NCBI RefSeq assembly: GCF_024346375.1
Contig: NZ_JAGQCV010000014.1
Span: 1-64,000, forward strand
Direction of reading: 5' to 3'
Length of the DNA stretch: 64,000 bases
Source: Synechococcus sp. ATX 2A4
GTDB taxonomy: Bacteria; Cyanobacteriota; Cyanobacteriia; PCC-6307; Cyanobiaceae
Under the pieces are notes generated by a model that saw only the letters and a program-made list of their open reading frames with translations, ran no database searches and was not told where the DNA came from. The stretch's first letter is position 1; every line of letters begins with the position of its first letter. A program made the translations under genes and the position numbers. Positions 34,011-42,701 of the stretch are shown one piece after another.

Positions 34011-34625
34011 ATGAGCAAACTGCGTGTCGGCGTGGCCGGACCGGTGGGCTCGGGCAAGACGGCGCTGGTGGAAGCCCTGTGCCGGCGGCTACGCGACCGG
34101 CTGCAGCTGGCGGTGGTCACCAACGACATTTACACCCAGGAAGATGCCCAGTTTCTGACCCGCGCCGGAGCACTGGAGCCGGAGCGGATCCGCGGGGTGG
34201 AAACCGGCGGCTGCCCCCATACCGCCATCCGCGAAGACTGCTCCATTAACAAAGCTGCGGTGGAAGACCTGGAAGAGAAGTTTCCGAATCTCGACCTGGT
34301 GCTGGTGGAAAGCGGTGGCGACAATCTGGCGGCCAGCTTCAGCCCGGAGCTGGTGGATCTCTGCATCTACGTGATTGATGTGGCCGCCGGCGACAAGATC
34401 CCCCGAAAAGGGGGGCCGGGCATCACCCGCTCCGATCTACTGGTGATCAACAAGATCGACCTGGCGCCGATGGTGGGAGCAAGCCTGGAGGTGATGGCAG
34501 CGGACACCCGCCGCATGCGCGGGGACCGCCCCTGGTGTTTCACGAATCTGCGCAGCGGCGAAGGCCTTGATGCCGTGGAGCAGTTTCTGTATCGACAACT
34601 ACCCCTTCCGAGCTTCGCTCCCTAA
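34011..34625 (+). CDS. ureG: urease accessory GTPase UreG
   Basis: 204 residues. P-loop [14 protein letters not shown] (10-23), [15 protein letters not shown], the metal-binding CPH of [15 protein letters not shown], the [16 protein letters not shown] switch and the NKID base motif are all present. This SIMIBI GTPase carries nickel to urease. It is 58 bases after ureF and is the last gene of ureEFG. It is followed by 257 bases leading into urtA. Confidence 0.97.
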   Translation: MSKLRVGVAGPVGSGKTALVEALCRRLRDRLQLAVVTNDIYTQEDAQFLTRAGALEPERIRGVETGGCPHTAIREDCSINKAAVEDLEEKFPNLDLVLVESGGDNLAASFSPELVDLCIYVIDVAAGDKIPRKGGPGITRSDLLVINKIDLAPMVGASLEVMAADTRRMRGDRPWCFTNLRSGEGLDAVEQFLYRQLPLPSFAP

Positions 34626-34790
34626 ACGGCACCAACCCAGAGCCCCGCTGTGTGGTTGGAGGGAGAAGCGCGGGCACCGTGAGATCGGTGGGCGCAACCT
34701 CAAAAGCGAGACAGGGATTGAACGTAGTTGAACAATGCTGTGTGCGGGAAGCTCCAAAGCCACCCTCAGCATGACGGGATCGCTCATTTC

Positions 34791-34833
34791 TGTGCCTTTG
34801 ACGACAGGGCCAACCGGGACAGCTCCGTATGTT
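34791..34833 (+). promoter_or_regulatory. NtcA-type promoter candidate upstream of urtA
   Basis: TGTGCCTTTGACGACA (34791-34806) is a degenerate NtcA site of the GT-N10-AC form with TGT/ACA symmetry. Exactly 22 bases later comes TATGTT (34828-34833), fitting the TAN3T -10 box of class II NtcA promoters. Consensus is GTA-N8-TAC; here both inner bases differ, so the site would be weak. The predicted transcript starts near 34840, about 43 bases before urtA. Confidence 0.45.
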
Positions 34834-34882
34834 CCGCAATGCCGTCAGCACTGCGGCAATTTCTTCACCTTGAACAGGCCCA

Positions 34883-36184
34883 ATGGTTCCGTATTTCTCG
34901 AGGCGACTGGTTGCCGGTCTTGCTGCAACTGCGATCACGTTATCCCTCGTCGCCTGCGGGGGCGGTGAAGGTGGTGATGGCGCTGGTTCTTTCGATGGCG
35001 AAGTGAAGGTTGGCATTCTTCACTCATTGAGTGGCACGATGGCCATTTCTGAAACGACCCTGAAAGAGGTCGAAGAAATGGCTATCAAGGAGATCAATGA
35101 TGCTGGCGGCGTCAAGGTTGGTGGCAAGTCTTACAAGATCGTGCCCGTCATTGAAGACGGCGCATCTGACTGGCCCACCTTCGCCGAGAAGTCTCAGAAG
35201 CTGATCGACTCCGACAACGTGGCCGTGGTGTTCGGTGGCTGGACCTCAGCCAGCCGCAAAGCCATGCTGCCGGTGTATGAGTCCAAAAACCATATGCTCT
35301 TCTACCCCATTCAATATGAGGGTCAGGAGTGCTCCCGCAACATCTTCTACACCGGCGCCGTTCCCAACCAGCAGGCCGAGCCTGCGGTTGATTGGCTGAT
35401 GAAACAGTACGGCGAAAAGCTGGGCAAGAAGGTCTACCTGGTCGGCTCTGACTACGTCTACCCCCGCACCGCCAATACCATCATCAAGGAGCAGATGAAG
35501 GCGCTGGGCGGCGAAACCGTCGGCGAGGATTACATCCCCCTCGGCAACACGGAAGTGGCGCCGATCATCGCCAAGATCAAGGAAGTGTTCCCTGATGGTG
35601 GCATCATCATCAACACCTTGAACGGTGACTCCAACGTCGCTCTGTTCAAGCAATTCAAGGCTGCGGGCATCGATCCCGAGAAGTACCCGATCATGTCCTT
35701 CTCGATCGCGGAAGAGGAAATCCGCCAGATCGGCCCTGAGTTCACTGCCGGCACCTACGCCGCATGGAACTACTTCATGAGCCTGGATACACCGGCATCG
35801 AAGAAGTTCGTTGCCGACTTCCAAGCGGCCTACGGGGCTGACCGTGTGGTGGGCGACCCTGCGGAGTCGGCCTACAACATGGTGTATCTCTGGAAGAACG
35901 CCGTTGAGAAGGCAGACACCTTCGAAGACCTTGACAAGGTCCGCAAAACCATGATTGGCATCACCTTTGATGCCCCTCAAGGTGAGATCAAGATGTTCCC
36001 GAACCACCACACGTCCGAGCGTGTGATGATCGGCGAAGCTCTTCCCGACGGACAGTTCAAAATCCTCTCCGACAGCGAAACGGCCATCCCACCGATTCCC
36101 TGGAACCAGTTCGTTCCTGAAACCAAGGGCTACACCTGCGACTGGACGCAGGACCGGCCGGATGCCGGCAAGTTCAAGATGTGA
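34883..36184 (+). CDS. urtA: urea ABC transporter, substrate-binding lipoprotein
   Basis: 433 residues. A lipoprotein signal ends in LSLVAC with C25. The mature protein has the type I periplasmic-binding fold of UrtA: VKVGILHSLSGTMAISETTLKEVEEMAI, VFGGWTSASRKAMLPVYE, FYPIQYEGQECSRNIFYTGA and the end GYTCDWTQ. It captures urea (and short amides in some species) for UrtBCDE. Codon use near the start is less GC-rich than in neighbours. A hairpin terminator directly follows, so much of the transcript may end here, raising urtA over the permease genes. Confidence 0.96.
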   Translation: MVPYFSRRLVAGLAATAITLSLVACGGGEGGDGAGSFDGEVKVGILHSLSGTMAISETTLKEVEEMAIKEINDAGGVKVGGKSYKIVPVIEDGASDWPTFAEKSQKLIDSDNVAVVFGGWTSASRKAMLPVYESKNHMLFYPIQYEGQECSRNIFYTGAVPNQQAEPAVDWLMKQYGEKLGKKVYLVGSDYVYPRTANTIIKEQMKALGGETVGEDYIPLGNTEVAPIIAKIKEVFPDGGIIINTLNGDSNVALFKQFKAAGIDPEKYPIMSFSIAEEEIRQIGPEFTAGTYAAWNYFMSLDTPASKKFVADFQAAYGADRVVGDPAESAYNMVYLWKNAVEKADTFEDLDKVRKTMIGITFDAPQGEIKMFPNHHTSERVMIGEALPDGQFKILSDSETAIPPIPWNQFVPETKGYTCDWTQDRPDAGKFKM

Positions 36185-36190
36185 TCGCTT

Positions 36191-36223
36191 GGGTGGCCTC
36201 TTCGGAAGCCACCCTTCCTTTTC
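36191..36223 (+). terminator. Rho-independent terminator or attenuator after urtA
   Basis: The stem GGGTGGC (36191-36197) pairs with GCCACCC (36208-36214) around a 10-base loop containing TTCG, followed by the T-rich TTCCTTTTC. It begins six bases after the urtA stop. Since urtBCDE lie downstream, partial read-through would explain more binding protein than permease. Confidence 0.75.
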
Positions 36224-36662
36224 ACTGTCTGGCTTTGTTGATGAATCCGTGCCAGGTCAATTAGTCCTGGCTTGAGTGATTGATTCCACTTTAAGCCATT
36301 GAATCTGGCTTGAGCGATTGATGCTGCCTGGAGTGATCGCTTCAGGCGTTGGATTGTCGCCTTTATCATTGATTGCGCGATCCATAGCCTTCGGCACTCA
36401 AAGAGGCATTTTCCCTAGATCTGCAGACAACACACCAGAGAGATCAACCAACACGGATTGTTCTCTCTGGATTTCCCATTTGTTCAGACAATTCCGCCAC
36501 TCGTTCTGTGCATGGAAGCGGCTTGGATGGCGGTGCTTGCTTGGCCTGCTTCGCCTCCCAGATCGCGCTTCACGCACAAAGACAGTTTGCAATATCGCTT
36601 GATACAGCCGTGAGGCTCACGTTCATCCAAGGTTAATCCCACTCGCACGGAACAGCCCCCCA
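36224..36662. other. long urtA-urtB intergenic region with repeats and a hairpin
   Basis: 439 bases without a supported gene, AT-richer than the surroundings. It contains a 17-base direct repeat, TGGCTTGAGTGATTGAT at 36268 and its one-mismatch copy at 36306. It also has a 9-bp inverted repeat CCAGAGAGA (36435-36443) with TCTCTCTGG (36462-36470). A separate promoter for urtB or a small RNA is possible; no clear NtcA site was found. Confidence 0.5.
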
Positions 36663-37820
36663 GTGGAACTTTTCTTTTCGCAGATTCTTGATGGCTTAAG
36701 CATCGGCTCGGTTCTTTTGCTCACCGCCACGGGCCTTGCCATCGTCTTTGGCCTGATGGGGGTCATCAACCTTGCTCATGGTGAATTCATGATGCTGGGT
36801 GCCTACATCACCTTCGTGGTCCAGAACCTGTTTCGGCCGATGGGCGGTTTGGTGTTTGAGCTCTACTTCCCCGTGGCACTGGTGGCCGCCTTTTTTGTCA
36901 CCGCCATCTTCGGAGTGGTGCTGGAGCGAACGCTGATCCGCAAGCTCTACGGAAGACCACTGGAAACGCTGCTGGCCACCTGGGGGGTGAGCCTGATCCT
37001 GATCCAGCTGATTCGAAGCATCTCCACCTCCATGGTGATCGGCATCGCCGCAGCGGTGGCGATCGGCTTCTTCGGTGGTCAGTTTCTTAGCAAAAAGATC
37101 GGCGATCGCCCTGCCTTCCCCTATCTCAACGGCGTGATGTGGGCCGCCGCTGTGGGCATTGGCCTGGCAGTTGTGAATTCCTTCTCCTCGATGCGGGCCC
37201 TCGCCAGCCCCTGGTTTGGCCCCCGCAACATCGACGTGACCGCACCCAAATGGCTGCAAGGCAGCTGGGGAGTGATCGGCGGCATTCAACTTCCTGGTCT
37301 GAGGATCTTCATCATTCTGCTGTCGGCCGTGCTGCTGCTGTTCGTGATGTGGTTCCTCACCAAGAGTGTGTGGGGGCTTCGCATTCGGGCCGTCACCCAG
37401 AACCGGCAGATGAGCAATTGCCTGGGAATTCCCACCGACAGCGTGGACAGCATCACCTTCGGCCTTGGCTCAGGCCTGGCCGGAGTGGCGGGATGTGCCA
37501 TCACGCTGCTGGGGTCAGTGGGGCCAAACCTGGGCGCGGCCTACATCGTTTCCTGCTTCATGGTGATCGTGCTGGGGGGAGTGGGCAACCTGCTGGGCAC
37601 GGTGTTCGCTTCTCTGATACTCGGCATCATTCAGTCGGTGGTGGGCTCGGGATCGCTGTTGACTGCGTTCCCGGGCATGCCCCCGGCAGCGAAAAGCGTG
37701 GTGGAATTCTTCGCCACCACAAGCATGTCGTTGGTGCTTGTGTTCATCTTCATCATTGCCTTCCTGCAATTCCGGCCGAACGGCATGTTCCCTCAGAAGG
37801 GGAGATCGGTGGATGCTTGA
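36663..37820 (+). CDS. urtB: urea ABC transporter permease UrtB
   Basis: 385 residues starting at GTG 36663. It is a LivH-type permease: ILDGLSIGSVLLLTATGLAIVFGLMGVINLAHGEFMMLGAYI is the family start. Eight or more hydrophobic segments follow, with the EAA-like ABC-contact loop around IRAVTQNRQMSNCLGIPTDSVD. Together with UrtC it forms the membrane channel. The family is normally near 300-390 residues, and the mid-protein insertion (residues 130-200) is common in cyanobacterial UrtB. It is separated from urtA by a terminator and 439 bases, and from urtC by 60. Confidence 0.95.
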   Translation: MELFFSQILDGLSIGSVLLLTATGLAIVFGLMGVINLAHGEFMMLGAYITFVVQNLFRPMGGLVFELYFPVALVAAFFVTAIFGVVLERTLIRKLYGRPLETLLATWGVSLILIQLIRSISTSMVIGIAAAVAIGFFGGQFLSKKIGDRPAFPYLNGVMWAAAVGIGLAVVNSFSSMRALASPWFGPRNIDVTAPKWLQGSWGVIGGIQLPGLRIFIILLSAVLLLFVMWFLTKSVWGLRIRAVTQNRQMSNCLGIPTDSVDSITFGLGSGLAGVAGCAITLLGSVGPNLGAAYIVSCFMVIVLGGVGNLLGTVFASLILGIIQSVVGSGSLLTAFPGMPPAAKSVVEFFATTSMSLVLVFIFIIAFLQFRPNGMFPQKGRSVDA

Positions 37821-37880
37821 TACACCACAGCCAACAACCAAGCTCCTTCCATCTACCACCTCTCCACTGAGGCCCCAGCC

Positions 37881-39020
37881 ATGAAACTTCTAAAGCGACT
37901 CATTCCCTGGATTCTGCTGGCCTTCGCGCTGTTCATCCTTCCAACGTTCCTCAGTGATTTCCGCATCAACCTGTTTGGCCGGTATTTCTCCCTGGCCATC
38001 ACCGCCCTGGCGATCGACCTGATCTGGGGCTACACGGGCCTGTTGAGCCTTGGCCAAGGCATCTTTTTCGCCCTCGGAGGCTACGGGGTGGCAATGTACC
38101 TCACGCTTAACACCCCGAGTGAGGCCGGCGGCAATGGCATCCCCAAATTCTTTGAAAACTACGGTGTTGCTCAGCTGCCCTTCTTCTGGCAGCCGTTCTG
38201 GTCGCCCGCATTCACCCTGATCGCCATCTGGGTGCTCCCGGCGATCGTGGCCGGGCTGGTGGGTTATCTGATTTTCAGGAACAGGATCAAGGGGGTGTAC
38301 TTCTCGATCATCACCCAAGCGGCGTTGATGGTCTTCTTTCACTTTTTCAATGGCCAGCAGAAGCTGATCAACGGCACGAACGGCCTAAAAACCAGCACCA
38401 CTGAGCTGTTCGGCCTGCAAGTGGGATCTAGCGATATGCAGATCTGGCTCTACCGCCTCACGGTGATTCTGATTCCAGTCGCCTTTCTGATCTGCCGCTA
38501 TTTCACCTCCGGCCGTTTTGGCGATGCCTTGATTGCCATCCGTGATGATGAACAGCGCTTCCGCTTTGCCGGCTTCAATCCAGTTCCCTTTAAAACGATT
38601 GTTTTCCTCGTTGCTGGTGCCCTGTGCGGCATCTCAGGGGCCCTTTACACCGTGCAGAGTGGCATCGTCTCCCCGCAGTTCATGTCGATCTCCTTCTCGA
38701 TTGAGATGGTGATCTGGGTGGCTGTGGGTGGCCGCGGCACGCTGGTGGGCCCGATCATCGGTGCCGTGCTGGTGAACTATCTGCGCAGCCTGGTGAGCGA
38801 AGCCTTGCCGGAGTTCTGGCTGTTCGTGCAGGGGGCGTTGTTCGTCTTCGTCGTGGTGCTGATGCCCGATGGCATCTATGGCTGGGTGTCCAAAGGGGGT
38901 CTGCGCACCTTGCTGGCCGCCTTCGGCATTGCTCCCAAGGCCCGCACCTATCCCCAGATCGATCAGGAAGGCCCAGGTATGGAGATGAAGAGCCCAGCCC
39001 CCAACGATTCCTCCGCCTGA
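37881..39020 (+). CDS. urtC: urea ABC transporter permease UrtC
   Basis: 379 residues, a LivM-type permease with about ten membrane segments. ITALAIDLIWGYTGLLSLGQGIFFALGGYGVAMYL is the signature region. The cytoplasmic loop AIRDDEQRFRFAGFNPVPFKTIVF contacts the ATPases. GVYFSIITQAALMVF and WVAVGGRGTLVGPIIGAVLVNYLRS also fit. The Pro-rich C-terminal tail is variable. It pairs with UrtB. It lies 60 bases after urtB and 202 before urtD; the second gap shows no clear promoter. Confidence 0.95.
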   Translation: MKLLKRLIPWILLAFALFILPTFLSDFRINLFGRYFSLAITALAIDLIWGYTGLLSLGQGIFFALGGYGVAMYLTLNTPSEAGGNGIPKFFENYGVAQLPFFWQPFWSPAFTLIAIWVLPAIVAGLVGYLIFRNRIKGVYFSIITQAALMVFFHFFNGQQKLINGTNGLKTSTTELFGLQVGSSDMQIWLYRLTVILIPVAFLICRYFTSGRFGDALIAIRDDEQRFRFAGFNPVPFKTIVFLVAGALCGISGALYTVQSGIVSPQFMSISFSIEMVIWVAVGGRGTLVGPIIGAVLVNYLRSLVSEALPEFWLFVQGALFVFVVVLMPDGIYGWVSKGGLRTLLAAFGIAPKARTYPQIDQEGPGMEMKSPAPNDSSA

Positions 39021-39222
39021 GCGGCAGGCCGGCGCACAGCTGGCAACGGGGCCCTGGGCGATGGGCAGCGAACTCACTGCTCCGAAGGTGACCAAACCCC
39101 ATCTTTTCTCCGCCCTGCTCCCTCCAGCGCCATCCCATCCGCCTTCCTCAACTCTCTCTTCCCATTGACAAGCCCGCTGGCTAGCCCCCTTTCCACAGCC
39201 CCCCTGAACCGTCCTGACGATC

Positions 39223-39969
39223 ATGTCTGAACCACTCCTTGCACTTCACGACGTCAGCGTCAGCTTTGATGGCTTCTTTGCGCTCACCGATCTTTCGCTC
39301 ACGTTGCAGAAAGGCGAGATCAAGTCGATCATCGGGCCCAATGGCGCCGGCAAAACCACCTTTCTTGATGTGATCACGGGAAAGGTGCGTCCCACCAAGG
39401 GGACTGTCACATTCAAAGGGAAATCGCTGGTGGGGCTGTCGGAGCAGAGGATCTCAAGGCAAGGAATCGGCAGAAAGTTCCAGACACCTCGAGTGTTCGA
39501 CAACCTCACGGTGCTGCGAAACCTTGAACTGGCCGCGTCACCGAACAAGAATCCCTTCAGCCTGCTCACTGACACACTTCCGAAAACCGCCAAGGATGAA
39601 GTGCATCGCTTGATGAACTACGTGGGTCTCACCCCCTTCGCCACCACCCAGGCAGGTTCTCTCTCGCACGGACAGAAGCAATGGCTGGCGATTGCCTCTC
39701 TGGTGGCCCAGTCACCGGAGGTGTTGCTGCTCGACGAACCCGTGGCCGGACTCACCGACGAAGAAACGGTTCGCACCGCCGAATTGATCAAGTCATTGGC
39801 TGGCGATCACACCGTTGTGGTGATCGAACATGACATGGAATTCATTCGTGACCTCAATGCCCCCGTGACCGTGCTGCATCAGGGGCAACTGCTCACTGAA
39901 GGCCTCCTGGAGGATGTGAAGAAGGACCCTCGGGTGATTGAGGTTTACCTGGGCCCAGCCGAGGAATAA
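39223..39969 (+). CDS. urtD: urea ABC transporter ATP-binding protein UrtD
   Basis: 248 residues, a LivG-like ATPase. Walker A GPNGAGKTT (about 37-45), the Q-loop region GRKFQTPRVFDNLTV, the signature SLSHGQKQWLAIA, Walker B VLLLDEPVAGLTDEE and the H-loop VVIEHDMEFIRDL are all present. UrtD usually carries this H-G-Q signature variant. It powers urea import together with UrtE, from the cytoplasmic face. It ends 40 bases before urtE; no regulatory site was found between. Confidence 0.95.
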   Translation: MSEPLLALHDVSVSFDGFFALTDLSLTLQKGEIKSIIGPNGAGKTTFLDVITGKVRPTKGTVTFKGKSLVGLSEQRISRQGIGRKFQTPRVFDNLTVLRNLELAASPNKNPFSLLTDTLPKTAKDEVHRLMNYVGLTPFATTQAGSLSHGQKQWLAIASLVAQSPEVLLLDEPVAGLTDEETVRTAELIKSLAGDHTVVVIEHDMEFIRDLNAPVTVLHQGQLLTEGLLEDVKKDPRVIEVYLGPAEE

Positions 39970-40009
39970 GCAGATTCCACCACTTGCTTCCCACCTAATC
40001 CCAGCTGCC

Positions 40010-40726
40010 ATGACAACCGACAACCTGCTTTCCGTCTCCAATCTCAATGTGTACTACGGCGAAAGCCACATTCTTCGCAATGTGGATCTCTCCATCCCCA
40101 AGGGCCAGATGGTGTGCCTGATCGGTCGCAATGGCGTGGGCAAAACCACCTTTCTCAAAACGATCATTGGTCTGCTCAAGCAACGCTCCGGCAGCATGCA
40201 ATACGACGACCAGGCCCTCAGTGATCAGCCCCCCTACCAACGCGCCCGTTCCGGCATCGGCTATGTGTCCCAGGGGCGTGACATCATTCCACAGGTGACG
40301 GTGAAGGAAAACCTACTGCTGGGAATGGAAGCACTCCCAGGCGGAATGGGAAAGAACCGCCACATTGACCCAATCGTGTTTGATCTCTTTCCAATTCTCG
40401 AGAAGTTCCTGGCCCGTAAAGGCGGTGACCTCAGCGGCGGGCAACAGCAACAGCTGGCCATCGCCCGCGCCCTGCTGGGCAAGCCAAAACTGCTGCTGTT
40501 GGATGAACCCACCGAAGGCATCCAGCCCTCCATCATTCATGACATTGAAGTGGCAGTGAAGCGGATCATGAAAGAAACCGGCATCAGCGTGCTGCTGGTG
40601 GAGCAGCACCTTCATTTCGTGCGCCAATCCAACTACTACTACGCCATGCAACGCGGGGGGATTGTGTCCAGCGGCCCCACCGAAAACCTTTCGGATGATG
40701 TGGTTCAGGCCTTCCTCACGGTCTGA
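40010..40726 (+). CDS. urtE: urea ABC transporter ATP-binding protein UrtE
   Basis: 238 residues from ATG 40010, a LivF-like ATPase. LSVSNLNVYYGESHILRNVDL precedes Walker A GRNGVGKTT (about 38-46). Then come VSQGRDIIPQVTVKENL, signature DLSGGQQQQLAIARAL, Walker B LLLLDEPTEGIQPS and LLVEQHLHFVRQ. It is the second ATPase of the importer. Typical LivF-like proteins read GENGAGKT; the R-N-G-V-G variation keeps the required Gly-Lys-Thr. The frame upstream of 40010 is not coding for it. Palindromic repeats follow the gene. Confidence 0.95.
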   Translation: MTTDNLLSVSNLNVYYGESHILRNVDLSIPKGQMVCLIGRNGVGKTTFLKTIIGLLKQRSGSMQYDDQALSDQPPYQRARSGIGYVSQGRDIIPQVTVKENLLLGMEALPGGMGKNRHIDPIVFDLFPILEKFLARKGGDLSGGQQQQLAIARALLGKPKLLLLDEPTEGIQPSIIHDIEVAVKRIMKETGISVLLVEQHLHFVRQSNYYYAMQRGGIVSSGPTENLSDDVVQAFLTV

Positions 40727-40796
40727 GCCCACACTTCAAACCCGATAGCCCGGAGCTCAACAGCTTGAGCCTTGCCGGCACGAGCTGGAGCTCTTG

Positions 40797-40828
40797 GTGC
40801 ACAACCGTTGGAGCCAACGGTTGTGCAC
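40797..40828. repeat. perfect 14-bp palindrome after urtE
   Basis: GTGCACAACCGTTG (40797-40810) and CAACGGTTGTGCAC (40815-40828) are exact reverse complements with the 4-base loop GAGC. There is no T-tract, and the hairpin is symmetric on both strands. It could be a bidirectional end for urtE and the converging FmdB gene, or a REP-like element. Confidence 0.7.
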
Positions 40829-40830
40829 GA

Positions 40831-40857
40831 CGATTCGTGCGCAGCGATTCGTGCGCA
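40831..40857. repeat. two tandem 13-base units
   Basis: CGATTCGTGCGCA occurs at 40831-40843 and again at 40845-40857, one base apart, directly behind the palindrome at 40797-40828. Together with the next hairpin this makes a compact repeat cluster in a 177-base gap. Confidence 0.65.
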
Positions 40858-40885
40858 ACTGCTTGCGTCATCGGTTTTGCAACCC

Positions 40886-40927
40886 TGGATGGTCACCAGC
40901 GGCTCAACAGCCGCGGGTGACCATCCA
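40886..40927. repeat. nested hairpin at the end of the FmdB-like gene
   Basis: TGGATGGTCACC (40886-40897) pairs with GGTGACCATCCA (40916-40927). Inside, GCGGCT pairs with AGCCGC around CAAC. The structure overlaps the last codons of the minus-strand gene ending at 40904. It could terminate that transcript without a U-tract, or be an inserted element that altered the protein's end. Confidence 0.65.
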
Positions 40928-41176
40928 AGGGCGGGCGGCACTTTCCCTGAGCCGGGGTTTAGCAGATTCTTCGCGCACTTCCTTGCGCACCAGGCGGGGC
41001 TCACTGGCTTCCTGCTTGAGGCGGAAACTGCCTGACAGTGTCATCGGCGGGCTGAACACTCTGTTGCCAGGATGGCCACAGCCGGGACAATCCGTGTCGT
41101 TCTGGCGGGTATCGATGCTGCGCCAGACCTCGTAGTTGTCACAGCCGGAAGCGCAGCTGAATTCGTAGACAGGCAT
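40904..41176 (-). CDS. FmdB-like zinc-ribbon protein
   Basis: 90 residues: MPVYEFSCASGCDNYEVWRSI with C8 and C12, then CPGCGHPGNRVFSPP with C30 and C33. This is the FmdB/CxxC putative regulatory zinc-ribbon family, often next to formamidase or acetamidase genes as here. A regulatory or metal-related role is proposed for the family but not shown. After residue 65 the sequence (EVREESAKPRLRESAARPWMVTRG) runs into the hairpin at 40886-40927, so the tail may have been extended by that element. It is 163 bases from the formamidase gene and on the same strand. Confidence 0.85.
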   Translation of the reverse strand: MPVYEFSCASGCDNYEVWRSIDTRQNDTDCPGCGHPGNRVFSPPMTLSGSFRLKQEASEPRLVRKEVREESAKPRLRESAARPWMVTRGC

Positions 41177-41339
41177 GAAGAAAAGGAGAGAAGAAATGGA
41201 GGCCCCGCAAGCGAAGCCTCTTCAAGGAGCACGCGGTTGGGGCAAAAGCCCCTGCTGCTGGGGCAGGAGTTGTGGCCTGGCGCCTTAGGGCCACCGAACG
41301 CCTCACCTCGCGGCGGCGCCGGCAGCCCCTTGCGAGCCA

Positions 41340-42545
41340 TCAGCAGGGAAGAATGTCCTGGTCAAAGATGGAGGTGGGGATCGCCAGGGTGCAACAGGCA
41401 TTGGGAATGTCCACAATGCCGCTGATCCTGCCTTCCACCGGCGCACAGCTCAGCAGCAGGTAGGCCTGCTCACCGGTGTAGCCGAAGCGCTTCAGGTATT
41501 CGATGGCATTGAGGCAAGCGCGACGGTAGGCGATGTGCACATCCATGTAATACTGCTTGCCTTCGAATTCATCCACGGAGATGCCTTCGAACACCAGGTA
41601 GTCGGTGAAGTGGGGCTCCACGGGGCTCGTCTTGAACATGGGATTGACCATCCCATACTTGGCGACGCCACCTTTGATGATCTCCACATGGAGATCGAGA
41701 TAGCCCGACATCTCAATTGCCCCACAGAAGGAGATCTCTCCATCGCCCTGGGAGAAGTGAATGTCTCCCATCGAGAGCTTGGCCCCTTCCACATACACCG
41801 GGAAGTAGATGCGCGTTCCCTTGGTGAGGTTCTTGATGTCGCAGTTGCCGCCGTGTTCGCGGGGTGGCACGGTGCGGGCCGCTTCGTTGGCCACACGCTC
41901 AAAGTCTGCGCTTGGCAGCGTGCCGAGGATGGCGCTGTTGGGGTTGGGCAGGGCCGCCAGCACGGGCTCGCTGCCCGAAAGGCCGGCGCCATAGGTGCGC
42001 CGGTCCGGGGCCGTGTTCACCAGCTCGGTTTCCCGGCGGTTCCACTCCCGCAGCAGCTCGTGGGAAGGGGCACAGCCAATCAGCCCGGGGTGGGTGATGC
42101 CGGCGAAACGCACGCCGGGAATATGACGCGACGAGGTGTAGATGCCTTCCAGATCCCAGATCGCTTTGGCGGCCTTGGGGAAATGATCGGTGAGGAAGCC
42201 GCCGCCATTCTCTTTGGCAAAGATGCCGGTGAAGCCCCACTCATCCCCTTGGAGTGCACCCACATCGAGGATGTCAACAACAAGAATATCGCCGGGCTGA
42301 GCTCCGTTCACCCAGATCGGGCCGCTGAGCACGTGCACCACTTCCAGGTTCACATCAGCGATATCCTGGGGGTCGTCATTGTCCTTGATCTGGCCATCGG
42401 TCCAGTCTTTGCATTCGATCCGGAAAACCTCACCAGGGTTGACGGAAACGACGGCGGGGATGTCGGGATGCCAGCGGTTGTGGCCCGGCATGTCCTGTTG
42501 ATCCATCGGCTTGGTGAGATCAACCTTGAACAGCGTTTTCGGCAT
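41340..42545 (-). CDS. fmdA: formamidase (acetamidase/formamidase family)
   Basis: 401 residues from ATG 42545 (MPKTLFKVDLTKPM). Family blocks are MPGHNRWHPDIPAVVSVNPGEVFRIECKDWTDGQI, HVLSGPIWVNGAQPGDILVVDILDV, PPREHGGNCDIKNLTKGTRIYFPVYVEGAKLSMGDIHFSQGDGE and the end CAPVEGRISGIVDIPNAC. It hydrolyses formamide to formate and ammonia; short amides are alternatives. The first 20 codons of the longer frame are left out. It sits next to urea uptake and urease, extending nitrogen scavenging, and NtcA control is plausible though I saw no site. Confidence 0.92.
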   Translation of the reverse strand: MPKTLFKVDLTKPMDQQDMPGHNRWHPDIPAVVSVNPGEVFRIECKDWTDGQIKDNDDPQDIADVNLEVVHVLSGPIWVNGAQPGDILVVDILDVGALQGDEWGFTGIFAKENGGGFLTDHFPKAAKAIWDLEGIYTSSRHIPGVRFAGITHPGLIGCAPSHELLREWNRRETELVNTAPDRRTYGAGLSGSEPVLAALPNPNSAILGTLPSADFERVANEAARTVPPREHGGNCDIKNLTKGTRIYFPVYVEGAKLSMGDIHFSQGDGEISFCGAIEMSGYLDLHVEIIKGGVAKYGMVNPMFKTSPVEPHFTDYLVFEGISVDEFEGKQYYMDVHIAYRRACLNAIEYLKRFGYTGEQAYLLLSCAPVEGRISGIVDIPNACCTLAIPTSIFDQDILPC

Positions 42546-42701
42546 CGCAAACGAGGCGTGTTTCACCTCTATCGAAATCCACGGGTGGATTCGCGGAAGT
42601 GTCATCGGCTACCAGAACCAAGCAGCCTGGCTGCGGCAACACAGGCGCGCACGCCGCACCTCCGCCGCAGAAAGCGGCAGCACGATCTGCAGGCTGGCCG
42701 G

